Origin: CAVRJC01 sp964505725
Lineage (GTDB): Bacteria; Actinomycetota; Acidimicrobiia; IMCC26256; DASPTH01
Direction: 5' to 3'
Length of the DNA stretch: 39,551 nt
NCBI GenBank assembly: GCA_964505725.1
Contig: CAZDJK010000045.1
Span: 1 to 39,551, forward strand
Below the pieces are notes generated by a model. That model was not told where the DNA came from. It did no database searches and saw only the letters and a program-made list of their open reading frames with translations. Positions 21,663 through 29,333 of the stretch are shown piece after piece (position 1 is the first letter of the stretch; the number at the start of each line of letters is the position of its first letter). Made by a program: the position numbers and the translations under genes.

Positions 21663-22594
21663 GACCGGTCGACGCGCCGCCCATAGGCGCGGTCGGTGCG
21701 GTGGGTGTGGAAGCCCAACGACTCGTAGAGGGCGACCGCGGGCGCGTTCGCCCCGTCGACGAAGAGCATCCCCATGGTCACGCCGCCACGCGCCATCACG
21801 TCGAGGCCGCCGGCGGTGAGCGCCCGCCCGAGCCCGGTCCCTTGGCGCCCGGGATCGACCCCGATCACGTAGATCTCGCCCAGCGCGAGCAGCTCGCGCG
21901 GCGGGTCGGCCGGGTGCACCTTGGTCCAGCAGAAGCCGGCGAGGTCGTCGTCGTCGAAGGCGAGGAGGAAGCGCTCGGGGTCGAACCAGGGCTCGGTCTC
22001 GCGTGCCTCGAGCATGGGGACCGTCCACCCGCCTTGTTCGGGGTGCCCGGCGAAGGCGCGGTTGTTCACCACGACCCACGCGGCTTCGTCGCGCCCGACC
22101 TCGAAGGTGCGGACGGAGAACTGCGCCGGCCACTCCGGCGGCGCGTCCAGGGGGAGCGGCACGCGCATCTGGAGCAGCTCCCGTTCGAGCGCGAAGCCGG
22201 ATGCTTGCGCGACCGCGTTGTCGGCCTCCGACGCAGCGTGGAACCAGAGGGTGACGTGCCCGCCGCCGGCGTCGGCGACCTCGTCGAGCGCGGCGAGTGC
22301 CAGGCGTACGCGCTTGTCGTCGGCCACACCGGGGCGCGCCGCGACCTCGAGCTGCCACTCCTCGTCGTGATGACGGGTGAGGTGGGCGTAGCCGTCGGGG
22401 AGCCCGGCGACCGCCTCGGCCGGGAACAGGCCGATGTCGGCGCGGGTGGCGTCGTGGGCCCCCGCCGGCTCGAGGCCGGTCCACGTGCTCTCCCCGAAGG
22501 GCGAGGTGCCGGTCTCGTGCTCGACGGCGCGCGCGAGCCGTCGCACCGCCGCGACGTCGTCGGGCGTGAACTCACGGAGCACGCGCACGTCCAC
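21659..22594 (-). CDS. mshD: Mycothiol synthase MshD
   Basis: A 311-residue protein of two GNAT domains that acetylates the cysteinyl-glucosaminyl-inositol precursor to give mycothiol, the low-molecular-weight thiol of actinobacteria. Diagnostic blocks are NNRAFAGHPEQGGW (about 177-190), EPWFDPERFLLAF and the acetyl-CoA loop VIGVDPGRQGTGLGRAL (about 243-259), with DGANAPAVALYESLGF near the end. The N-terminal domain is the degenerate GNAT half, as in known MshD. It is the strongest taxonomic marker in the window. GTG 22594 gives the right length. No Shine-Dalgarno is present, but TAGCCT (22608-22603) ends 8 bases upstream, so the transcript is probably leaderless. It heads an overlapping run with rlmN. 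Confidence 0.95.
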   Translation of the reverse strand: MDVRVLREFTPDDVAAVRRLARAVEHETGTSPFGESTWTGLEPAGAHDATRADIGLFPAEAVAGLPDGYAHLTRHHDEEWQLEVAARPGVADDKRVRLALAALDEVADAGGGHVTLWFHAASEADNAVAQASGFALERELLQMRVPLPLDAPPEWPAQFSVRTFEVGRDEAAWVVVNNRAFAGHPEQGGWTVPMLEARETEPWFDPERFLLAFDDDDLAGFCWTKVHPADPPRELLALGEIYVIGVDPGRQGTGLGRALTAGGLDVMARGGVTMGMLFVDGANAPAVALYESLGFHTHRTDRAYGRRVDRS

Positions 22595-22602
22595 CGACGA
22601 GG

Positions 22603-22608
22603 AGGCTA
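22603..22608 (-). promoter_or_regulatory. Probable -10 of the leaderless mshD-rlmN transcript
   Basis: TAGCCT on the minus strand, 8 bases before the GTG of mshD, with no ribosome binding site between. Confidence 0.45.
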
Positions 22609-22713
22609 GGAGCCGCGAGAAGGCGGCGCGGCTCTTCCCACGTGCGAGCCCACCGGTCTACCGTGCGAGGGGATCGAGGGAGAGCCCCGAGAGGGAGAGC
22701 AAGGAGCGGAGCC

Positions 22714-23484
22714 ATGCAGATGGACAGGTACGAGCACGGAGTCCCGTCCTGGGTCGACCTCGGCACCCCCGACATCGACAAGGCGTGCGCGTTCTACTCG
22801 TCGCTCTTCGGCTGGGAGTGTCCTCCCGGCACCGAGGAGACCGGCGGCTACCGCGTGTGCACCCTGAACGGCCGCACTGTGGCGGGGATCATGCCGCAGA
22901 TGAACCCGGGTCCGTCGGTGTGGTCGACGTACGTGAACGTCGACGAGGCGGACGCCATCGTCGCCAAGGTCACCGACGCCGGCGGCCAGGTGATGGTGCC
23001 GCCCATGGACGTGATGACCTCGGGGCGCATGGGCGTGTTCGTCGACCCCGTGGGCGCGGTGTTCGGGATCTGGCAGCCGGGCGACCACCCCGGCGCCGGC
23101 GTGGTGAACGAGCCCGGCGCGCTGTCGTGGAACGAGCTCGTCACCACCGACGTCGAGAAGTCGAAGGACTTCTACGGCCGGGTCTTCGGGTGGGGCTCGG
23201 AGACCCACGGGGAGGGCGCCGGCGCGTACACGGAGTGGAAGCTCGGTGGCCGTTCGATCGGCGGGCTGATGCTGAAGCCGCCGATGATGCCGGCAGAGGT
23301 GCCGCCCAACTGGACCGTCTACTTCACCGTCACCGACACCGACGCGTGCGTCGACCAGGTGAAGAGCCTGGGCGGCAGCGTGCTCGCGGAGCCGATGGAC
23401 ATCGAGCCCGGCCGGTTCGCGGTGGTCACCGACCCGTGCGGCGCGCCGTTCGCGGTGATCACGATGGCCGAGAACGCCGGGTGA
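22714..23484 (+). CDS. Two-domain VOC (glyoxalase-fold) protein, CFP30B-like
   Basis: A 256-residue protein made of two vicinal-oxygen-chelate domains, residues about 8-122 and 135-253. Each begins with a similar strand-helix unit: PSWVDLGTPDIDKACAFYSSLFGW and LSWNELVTTDVEKSKDFYGRVFGW. It closely resembles the mycobacterial 27 kDa antigen CFP30B/Rv0577 (VNEPGALSWNEL, GRFAVVTDPCGAPFAV). The family includes glyoxalases and metal-dependent dioxygenases; metal ligands are not obvious in both halves, so the activity is unassigned. ATG 22714 follows AAGGAG by six bases. TACCGT at 22659-22664 is a likely -10, giving a leader of about 43 bases. The antisense frame is open but not protein-like. Confidence 0.93.
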   Translation: MQMDRYEHGVPSWVDLGTPDIDKACAFYSSLFGWECPPGTEETGGYRVCTLNGRTVAGIMPQMNPGPSVWSTYVNVDEADAIVAKVTDAGGQVMVPPMDVMTSGRMGVFVDPVGAVFGIWQPGDHPGAGVVNEPGALSWNELVTTDVEKSKDFYGRVFGWGSETHGEGAGAYTEWKLGGRSIGGLMLKPPMMPAEVPPNWTVYFTVTDTDACVDQVKSLGGSVLAEPMDIEPGRFAVVTDPCGAPFAVITMAENAG

Positions 23485-23494
23485 TCCGAGGAGG

Positions 23495-24178
23495 ATGGCC
23501 CGGCCGAGAGGTGCTCGACAACGCGCGGAGATCACGGTCGCACGGCTCGCGGCCGAGTACCCCGACGCCGAGTGCGCGCTCGTGCACGCGAGCCCGTTCG
23601 AGCTGATCGTCGCCACGATCCTGTCGGCGCAGACCACCGACGAGAACGTGAACAAGGTCACGCCCGAGCTGTTCGCTCGTTACCCGACCGCGCGCGACCT
23701 CGCGCACGCGGATCCGGCCGACGTCGAGAGCATCGTGCACTCCACCGGCTTCTTCCGCTCGAAGACCAAGAGCATCATCGGGATGGCGCGCGCCGTCGAC
23801 GAGGACTTCGGCGGCGAGGTGCCCACCGAGCTCGATGACCTCGTGCGCCTGCCGGGGGTCGGGCGCAAGACCGGCAACGTGCTGCGCTCGGTCGCCTTCG
23901 ATCTGCCGGGGCTGCCGGTCGACACGCACGTCGGCCGGGTGAGCCGTCGGCTGAAGCTCACCACCGAGACCGATCCGGTGAAGGCGGAGATGGATCTCAA
24001 CGCGCTGGTTCCGCCCGAGGAGCGCGGACGGTTCTCGCTGCGCATGATCCTCCACGGCCGGCGGGTGTGCTTCGCGCGCAAGCCGAACTGCGATGCCTGC
24101 GTCCTCCTCGACATCTGCCCGTCGCGCTATCCCGACCGAGCCGTTCCGAAGCGACCCGCGAGGCGCACGCCCGCGTAG
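23495..24178 (+). CDS. nth: Endonuclease III (DNA glycosylase/AP lyase)
   Basis: A 227-residue base-excision repair enzyme that removes oxidised pyrimidines and nicks the abasic site. The helix-hairpin-helix LPGVGRKTGNVL supplies catalytic Lys125, and VDTHVGRVSRRL supplies Asp143. The four iron-sulfur cysteines follow the standard spacing C-x6-C-x2-C-x5-C (192, 199, 202, 208). TILSAQTTDENVNKV is the family N-terminal helix. Start ATG 23495: GAGGAGG abuts the ATG with no spacer, which is unusual, but no better in-frame start lies downstream before the conserved region. It begins 10 bases after the VOC gene and is probably co-transcribed with it. Confidence 0.95.
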   Translation: MARPRGARQRAEITVARLAAEYPDAECALVHASPFELIVATILSAQTTDENVNKVTPELFARYPTARDLAHADPADVESIVHSTGFFRSKTKSIIGMARAVDEDFGGEVPTELDDLVRLPGVGRKTGNVLRSVAFDLPGLPVDTHVGRVSRRLKLTTETDPVKAEMDLNALVPPEERGRFSLRMILHGRRVCFARKPNCDACVLLDICPSRYPDRAVPKRPARRTPA

Positions 24179-24197
24179 GCCGGGGGCGGCCGTCAGG

Positions 24198-24413
24198 TCA
24201 CGCGAGGTCGGCGAGGGCGGCGAGGGCGGCGGCCGCGTGCTCCATCGCTCGACGCGCGGTCACGAGCGCGCGTTCACCCGTGGTGAGCTCCGTGGCGACC
24301 GCGCTGTCGTCGGTGTCGCGGTAGCGGTCGGCGATCTCCACGACCCGCTCCGTGAGGTCGGAGACCTGCGCGAGGAGGCTCACCAGCTGGGCCCGGTCGG
24401 ATTCCGCGGTCAC
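24198..24413 (-). CDS. Small helical (coiled-coil) protein of unknown function
   Basis: A 71-residue protein, almost wholly helical by pattern: DRAQLVSLLAQVSDLTERVV, a short Asp-rich turn (RYRDTDDSAV), then TGERALVTARRAMEHAAAAL. The two heptad-bearing helices could fold as a hairpin or dimerise. It has no membrane segment or cysteine. GTG 24413 is preceded by GAGG about nine bases upstream; other in-frame GTG/TTG codons further up would add 16 or more residues. It converges with nth (19 bases between stops) and is divergent from hisD. Function unknown. Confidence 0.55.
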   Translation of the reverse strand: MTAESDRAQLVSLLAQVSDLTERVVEIADRYRDTDDSAVATELTTGERALVTARRAMEHAAAALAALADLA

Positions 24414-24479
24414 CGCACCAGCCTCGCGGGTGGCCGTCGAGGGGAGCAATTCGGGCACGGTGCGCGAACGGCCGACGGT

Positions 24480-24485
24480 TACGAT
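24480..24485 (+). promoter_or_regulatory. Probable -10 of the leaderless his operon
   Basis: TACGAT, nine bases before the GTG of hisD, with no Shine-Dalgarno. The gap to the divergent small gene is only about 80 bases, so there is no room for a leader peptide, attenuator or T-box upstream of hisD. Confidence 0.45.
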
Positions 24486-24494
24486 GAGCCCGCC

Positions 24495-25790
24495 GTGCTC
24501 ACGCGACTCGACCTGCGCGGGGACGCGCCCGACTTCGACGCGATCCTCCCTTCTCCTGCGTCCGACGACGTCGGTGCGCAGGCGCGCGCGGTCATCGACG
24601 ACGTCCGCGCCCGCGGCGACGCGGCGCTTCGTGACCTCACGGAGCGCTTCGACGGCTGCCGGGTCGACGACCTGCGCGTCGGCCGCGACGAGGTGGCGCG
24701 TGCGTTCGAAGCCGTCGAGCCCGACGTGCGGTCGGCGTTGCAGCGCGCCGCCGACGCCATCCGCGCCTACCACGAGCAGCAGGTCGCCGAGGCGCCGCAC
24801 CTCGATCGGCCCGGCATCGAGCTGCGGGAGGTCACCCGCGCGGTCGACCGGGCCGGGCTGTACGTGCCCGGTGGACGCGCTGCGTATCCGTCGAGCGTGC
24901 TGATGACCGCGATCCCGGCGCGGGTGGCCGGCGTGCCGGAGGTCGCATTGTGCACGCCGCCCGACGCGTCGGGCGCGGTGGCGGCGGCGACGCTCGCGGC
25001 CGCGCACGTCGCCGGCGTCGACGAGATCTACCGGGTCGGCGGTCCGGGCGCGATCGCCGCGCTGGCCTACGGCACCGAGTCCATCCGCGCCGTCGACGTG
25101 ATCGCGGGACCGGGCAACGCCTACGTCGCCGCGGCCAAGCGGGAGGTCACCGGCGTCGTCGGTGTCGACGCGCTCGCGGGGCCGTCGGAGGTGGTGGTGG
25201 TGGCCGACGCCGCCGCGCCGGCGGGCCTCGTCGCCGCCGACCTCCTGGCCCAGGCCGAGCACGGCCCCGGGGGCAGCGCGGTGCTGGTCACGTGGGACGT
25301 CGGGCTGGCCGACGCGGTCGACGCCGCGGTGGCGCAGCTGCTCCGCGGCGACGCCCGCCGCGACGACATCGAGGCCACCCTGCGGTCGGGCGGGCGGATC
25401 GTGCTCGTCGACGGGCCGGGCGAGGCGATGGCGGCGGTGAACTCGATCGCGCCCGAGCACCTCGAGCTCGTCACCGAGGACCCCGACGAGCTGTTGCCGC
25501 TCGTGCGCAACGCGGGCGCGGTGTTCCTCGGCCCGTGGGCGCCGGCCGCGGTCGGCGACTACGTCGCGGGCGTGAACCACGTGCTGCCGACCGCGCGCAC
25601 GGCGCGGTTCGCGAGCGCGCTGCGGGTCGACACGTTCCGCAAGCACATCCACGTCGTCCGCATGACGCGCGAAGGGTTGGAGTCGGTCGCCGACGACGTG
25701 CGAGTGCTCGCCGGCGTCGAGGGCCTGCCCGCGCACGCACGTTCGGTCGCGCTCCGCCAGTCGCTGCCCGCACCCCAGGGCGCGCCGTGA
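24495..25790 (+). CDS. hisD: Histidinol dehydrogenase
   Basis: A 431-residue zinc enzyme that performs the last two oxidations of histidine synthesis, histidinol to histidine, using NAD. Signature blocks are all present: GLYVPGGRAAYPSSVLM, the family motif VIAGPGNAYVAAAKREV, GVDALAGPSEVVVVAD, the catalytic Glu-His in NSIAPEHLEL, and DTFRKHIHVV near the C-terminus. Full length. GTG 24495 is chosen because the family N-terminus (LTRLDLRGD) starts there; the frame is open further upstream but antisense to the small helical gene. It heads the hisD-hisC-hisB-hisA run, and its stop overlaps the hisC start by four bases (GTGA). Confidence 0.97.
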   Translation: MLTRLDLRGDAPDFDAILPSPASDDVGAQARAVIDDVRARGDAALRDLTERFDGCRVDDLRVGRDEVARAFEAVEPDVRSALQRAADAIRAYHEQQVAEAPHLDRPGIELREVTRAVDRAGLYVPGGRAAYPSSVLMTAIPARVAGVPEVALCTPPDASGAVAAATLAAAHVAGVDEIYRVGGPGAIAALAYGTESIRAVDVIAGPGNAYVAAAKREVTGVVGVDALAGPSEVVVVADAAAPAGLVAADLLAQAEHGPGGSAVLVTWDVGLADAVDAAVAQLLRGDARRDDIEATLRSGGRIVLVDGPGEAMAAVNSIAPEHLELVTEDPDELLPLVRNAGAVFLGPWAPAAVGDYVAGVNHVLPTARTARFASALRVDTFRKHIHVVRMTREGLESVADDVRVLAGVEGLPAHARSVALRQSLPAPQGAP

Positions 25791-26878
25791 GCACCGGAGG
25801 CGAGCGCGGTTTCCTCGCGCCGCGCGACGACCTCGGGCTGTTCGAGGGCTACCACTCCGCCCAGCTCGACGTCGCGGTGCGGCTCAACACGAACGAGAGC
25901 CCGTACGCGCCGCCGCCGGCGTTCGTCGACGCGTGGGTCGACGCGCTGCGGCACGTGCCCCTGAACCGCTACCCCGACCGCGGCGCGCGCGACCTGCGCA
26001 GCGCGCTCGCGAAGAGCATCGGCCAGCCGGTGGAGCGCGTCTTCTGCGCCAACGGCTCCAACGAGGTGCTCCAGACCCTGCTCCTGACCTACGGCGGCGC
26101 CGGGCGCACCGCCGCTGTCTTCGAGCCCACGTACGCCCTCCACTCGCACATCGCCCGCATCACCGGCACCGCCGTCATCAGCGCCCCGCGCCGCGACGAC
26201 TTCACCATCGACGTCGACGCCGCGCGCGCGCTCGTCGCCGAGCACCGGCCCGAGATCGTGTTCGTGTGCAGCCCCAACAACCCGACCGCGACGCTCGAGC
26301 CGCCGGACACGATCGAGGCGTTGCTCGACGTCGCGCCCGGGCTCCTGGTGGTGGACGAGGCCTACGGCGAGTTCTCCCCGCGCACGGTGCTCGACCTCGT
26401 GCGCGACGACGGACGGCTCGTGGTCGTGCGCACGTACTCCAAGGTGTGGTCGATGGCCGCGCTGCGTCTCGGGTTCGGCGTGGCGCCGCCGTGGGTGGTG
26501 GAGGAGCTCGACAAGGTCGTGCTGCCGTACCACCTCGCGGTGCCCACCCAGCTCGCGGGAACGCTCGCGCTCGACTTCGCCGAAGAGATGCGCGACCGCG
26601 TCGAACGTCTGGTCGCGGAGCGGGAGCGGCTCGAGTGCGAGCTCGCGACGATCGACGGTGTCACGGTTGTCCCGTCGGCCGCCAACTTCGTCCTGCTGCG
26701 GGTCGTCGGCGACGCGGGTGCGTGCTGGCGAGCGCTCGTCGACCGCGGGGTGCTCGTGCGCGACTGTTCGAGCTGGCCGGGCCTGCAAGACTGCCTTCGG
26801 GTCACCGTGGGTTCACCTGTCGAGAACGATGCGTTCCTCGCCGCGCTGCGGGGGGCGCTCGGGGAGGTCGGCGCCTGA
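25787..26878 (+). CDS. hisC: Histidinol-phosphate aminotransferase
   Basis: A 363-residue fold type I PLP enzyme that transaminates imidazole-acetol phosphate to histidinol phosphate. Visible residues: LNTNESPY at the N-terminus; Asn164 in CSPNNPT; Asp190 in LVVDEAYGEF; the PLP lysine Lys219 in TYSKVWSMAALRLGF; and the phosphate-binding Arg of that block. Full length. The GTG start overlaps the hisD stop (GTGA, 25787-25790), and the TGA stop overlaps the hisB ATG by one base (TGATG), which implies translational coupling. Related aminotransferases can act on aromatic amino acids, but the operon position settles the role. Confidence 0.96.
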   Translation: MSTGGERGFLAPRDDLGLFEGYHSAQLDVAVRLNTNESPYAPPPAFVDAWVDALRHVPLNRYPDRGARDLRSALAKSIGQPVERVFCANGSNEVLQTLLLTYGGAGRTAAVFEPTYALHSHIARITGTAVISAPRRDDFTIDVDAARALVAEHRPEIVFVCSPNNPTATLEPPDTIEALLDVAPGLLVVDEAYGEFSPRTVLDLVRDDGRLVVVRTYSKVWSMAALRLGFGVAPPWVVEELDKVVLPYHLAVPTQLAGTLALDFAEEMRDRVERLVAERERLECELATIDGVTVVPSAANFVLLRVVGDAGACWRALVDRGVLVRDCSSWPGLQDCLRVTVGSPVENDAFLAALRGALGEVGA

Positions 26879-27471
26879 TGCCCCAGATGATGCCCAGGTC
26901 GTCCAAGCAGCACCGGGAGACGAAGGAGACGACCGTCGACCTGTCGCTCGTCGTCGACGGCGGCGGGAGCGCGTCGGCGTCGACCGGTATCCCGTTCTTC
27001 GACCACATGCTCGAGCAGCTCGGCAAGCACGGCGGCTTCGACCTCGAGATCGAGGCGACCGGCGACCTCGACGTCGACCTGCACCACACGGTCGAGGATG
27101 TCGGCATCGTGCTCGGCACCGCGCTCGCCGACGCGCTCGGCGACAAGGCCGGCGTGCGCCGGTTCGCGTCGGCGCTGGTGCCGCTCGACGAGGCGCTGGT
27201 GCAGGTCGCGCTCGACCTGTCGGGCCGGCCGTTCCTCGTGTACGACGTCGACCCGGTCGCCGAGTGGATCGGCACCTTCGACCCGCAGCTCTGCGAGGAG
27301 TTCTGGCGCGCGTTCGCGTTCGCGTCGGGGGTCACCCTGCACGTCCGCTCGCTCACCGGCCGCAACGGCCACCACGTGATCGAGGCGTCGTTCAAGGGCG
27401 TCGCCCGCTCGCTGCGCGACGCGGTGCGGGTCGAGGGCACGGGCATCCCCTCCACGAAGGGTGCCCTTTGA
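26878..27471 (+). CDS. hisB: Imidazoleglycerol-phosphate dehydratase
   Basis: A 197-residue single-function IGP dehydratase (no HAD phosphatase domain, as in actinobacteria), which converts IGP to imidazole-acetol phosphate. Manganese-binding motifs are intact: FFDHMLEQLGKHGGFDL, DLHHTVEDVGIVLG and GHHVIEASFKGVARSLRDA, and the C-terminal PSTKGAL is typical. ATG 26878 overlaps the hisC stop; MPQMMPRSSK is a slightly extended N-terminus, and ATG codons at 26887 and 26890 are in-frame alternatives. Its stop overlaps the TTG start of hisA. In most actinobacteria hisH would follow here, and it does not. Confidence 0.96.
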   Translation: MPQMMPRSSKQHRETKETTVDLSLVVDGGGSASASTGIPFFDHMLEQLGKHGGFDLEIEATGDLDVDLHHTVEDVGIVLGTALADALGDKAGVRRFASALVPLDEALVQVALDLSGRPFLVYDVDPVAEWIGTFDPQLCEEFWRAFAFASGVTLHVRSLTGRNGHHVIEASFKGVARSLRDAVRVEGTGIPSTKGAL

Positions 27472-28241
27472 GCGACGTCCCGTCGACGGGCGGCGCCGCG
27501 CCCGGCGGGTTCGAGCTCTACCCGTCGATCGACATCCGCGACGGCATGGTCGTGCGCCTGCGCCGCGGCGACTTCGCCGACGAGACCGTCTACGGCGACG
27601 ACCCGGTGCAGGTGGCGCGTGACTTCGAGCGCCAGGGCACGCGGTGGATCCACGTCGTCGACCTCGACGCCGCGCGCACGGGGGAGGCGCACAACGCGGT
27701 CGCGGTCGAGGCGATCTGCGGGGCAGTCGGCTGCTCGGTGCAGGTCGGCGGCGGCGTGCGCAGCGCGGAGGCGGCCGACCGGCTGCTCGATGCCGGCGCG
27801 GCGCGGGTCGTCGTCGGCACCGCGGCCGTGGAGCGCCCGGCGCTGGTCGACGAGCTCTGCGCGCTCCACCCGGGCGCGATCGCGGTGGGTCTCGACTCCC
27901 GCGGCCGCAGCGTCGCCGTGCGGGGCTGGACCGAAGAGACGGGCGGCGACCTGGTGCAGCTCGTCAACCGGTTCGAGGCGTCGGGCGCGGCCGCGATGGT
28001 GTTCACCCAGATCGACGTCGACGGCACGCTCGTCGGCCCCGACCTCGGCACCCTCGAGCTGGTGCTGGGCAGCACCGCGGTCCCCGTGGTGGCGAGCGGC
28101 GGCGTCGGCACCCTCGACCATCTGCGGGCCCTCGCGGGGCTGCGGTCCGGCGACCGGGGGCTCGCCGGGGCCATCGTCGGCCGCGCGATCTACGAGGGGC
28201 GGTTCACTGTGAGCGAGGCAAGAGCGGCGCTCGCCGGCTGA
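27468..28241 (+). CDS. hisA: ProFAR isomerase HisA
   Basis: A 257-residue (beta/alpha)8 barrel that opens the ribose ring of ProFAR to PRFAR in histidine synthesis. Catalytic Asp22 (YPSIDIRDG) and Asp143 (VGLDSRG), the phosphate-binding loops VGGGVRS and ASGGVGTL, and AIVGRAIYEGRF are present. The loop reads GGGVRS rather than the SGGIRD of bifunctional PriA, so it looks like ordinary HisA, although VRGW is shared with both. It has a 12-residue polar extension before the barrel. TTG 27468 overlaps the hisB stop (TTGA), with AAGGG upstream; no ATG/GTG is suitably placed. No hisF or hisI follows directly. Confidence 0.93.
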   Translation: MSDVPSTGGAAPGGFELYPSIDIRDGMVVRLRRGDFADETVYGDDPVQVARDFERQGTRWIHVVDLDAARTGEAHNAVAVEAICGAVGCSVQVGGGVRSAEAADRLLDAGAARVVVGTAAVERPALVDELCALHPGAIAVGLDSRGRSVAVRGWTEETGGDLVQLVNRFEASGAAAMVFTQIDVDGTLVGPDLGTLELVLGSTAVPVVASGGVGTLDHLRALAGLRSGDRGLAGAIVGRAIYEGRFTVSEARAALAG

Positions 28242-28327
28242 TCCCGGGGGCAGTACCGTCGAGATCGTCGGCACGCACCCGACGCACGACGGCGCACCAC
28301 GACCCACTGATCCATGGGGAGGACGGG

Positions 28328-28543
28328 ATGGGCAACGGAGGCGAGCAGATCGACGAAGGATTCTTCCGGCGGTACCGCGAGCTGCTCGACGCGGAGGACG
28401 CCGCCTTCGACGAGCTGGAGCACGCCTACGAAGACGGCGACCGCGCGAACTGGGACGGCCACCTGACCCAGTGGCGGGGCGTCGTCGAGAAGCGCATGGC
28501 GTACCTCGAACGCCGCGGGTTGTCCCCCGTCGCGCCCGTGTAA
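28328..28543 (+). CDS. Small acidic hypothetical protein
   Basis: A 71-residue acidic helical protein (FFRRYRELLDAEDAAFDELE, then HAYEDGDRANWDGHLTQWRG, VEKRMAYLERRGL). GGGGAGGAC lies just before ATG 28328 (four-base spacing), which supports translation. It is 86 bases after hisA, on the same strand, and a long palindrome follows, so it may be the last gene of the his transcript. No cysteine or membrane segment; family not recognised. The longer upstream reading of this frame overlaps hisA and is Arg-rich noise. Confidence 0.6.
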   Translation: MGNGGEQIDEGFFRRYRELLDAEDAAFDELEHAYEDGDRANWDGHLTQWRGVVEKRMAYLERRGLSPVAPV

Positions 28544-28578
28544 CCAGGCGACGCGCCGTCGCCCGGCCCTGCCGCGCG

Positions 28579-28627
28579 ATTCATTGTCGGATACGCGCGC
28601 TCTGCGAGCGCGTAGATGACAATGAAT
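28579..28627. terminator. Long palindrome between convergent genes
   Basis: Perfect 10-base arms ATTCATTGTC (28579-28588) and GACAATGAAT (28618-28627), AT-rich in GC-rich DNA, enclose a second stem (CGCGCTC and GAGCGCG around TGC). The 49-base element lies between the end of the his-side genes and the end of the alpha/beta hydrolase gene on the other strand, so a bidirectional terminator is the simplest reading. It lacks a U-tract, and the AT-rich outer arms are unusual for a terminator; a protein-binding site or mobile palindrome is possible. Confidence 0.6.
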
Positions 28628-28688
28628 GCGTCGAGGGCGGGCGGGGGTGGGCGGGGCGGCGGTGACGGCGGGCGCCGGTGGCTCCGCG

Positions 28689-29333
28689 CTAGCCCACGAT
28701 CGCGTCGACGGCGGCGGTCGCGACGGCCACGACGCGGTCGGTGCGGCCCACGAAGAAGTGGCTGGCGCCGCCGATGACCTCGGTGGTGGTCGCCGTCCAG
28801 GCCGCGGTGTCGGCGATCACCTCGGCGGGGGAGCGGTTCTCGTCGTGCTCCGCGAGCACGAGGATCTTGGGGCGCGGGTCGCGCGCCACGCCCGAGAAGT
28901 CGCGGGCCATGCGCAGCGGCGGGGCGATGGCCAGCCAGGCCGCGAGGCGGTCGTCCACAGTGGCCAGCGTCATGTCGGCACCGAAGGACCAGCCCGCGAG
29001 CACGAGCGGCAACGCGTCGTCTACCTCGGCCGCCATGGTCGCGATGGCGGCGCGCACGTCGAGGAGCTCGCCGCGGCCCTCGTCGTGAACGCCGTCGCTG
29101 CCCTCGACGCCGCGGAAGTTGAAGCGGAGACAGGTGACGCCCGCGCGCGGCAGCGCGTCGAACAGCGCGCCGATCACGATCGAGCGCATGGTGCCCCCGA
29201 ACTGGGGATGCGGGTGGCACAGCACCATCGCCGCACGTGGCGGGCCGGCGACAGCGGGCGCGAGCTTGGCCTCGAGCGCGAGCCCATCGGAAGTGCGGCA
29301 CGCCACTTGCGCGACGCCGGTGCCGTCGCTCAC
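28689..29333 (-). CDS. Alpha/beta hydrolase (COG2945-like)
   Basis: A 214-residue small serine hydrolase. Oxyanion-hole block VLCHPHPQFGGTM; nucleophile elbow AGWSFGADM (Ser); Asp in VLAEHDENRSP; His in GGASHFFVGR. CLRFNFRGVEGSDG is typical of COG2945 proteins, a family of cytoplasmic esterase/acylpeptidase-like enzymes without a well-defined substrate. GTG 29333 overlaps the stop of the oligopeptidase gene (GTGA, 29330-29333), so the two are translated together and may act in the same peptide-turnover step. It converges on the his-side palindrome. Confidence 0.88.
   Translation of the reverse strand: MSDGTGVAQVACRTSDGLALEAKLAPAVAGPPRAAMVLCHPHPQFGGTMRSIVIGALFDALPRAGVTCLRFNFRGVEGSDGVHDEGRGELLDVRAAIATMAAEVDDALPLVLAGWSFGADMTLATVDDRLAAWLAIAPPLRMARDFSGVARDPRPKILVLAEHDENRSPAEVIADTAAWTATTTEVIGGASHFFVGRTDRVVAVATAAVDAIVG

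Noticed and set aside
27468..28241. Bifunctional PriA (HisA plus TrpF)
   Set aside because: The phosphate loop reads GGGVRS as in HisA, not SGGIRD as in PriA. No trpF was seen in the window, so the question is not fully closed.
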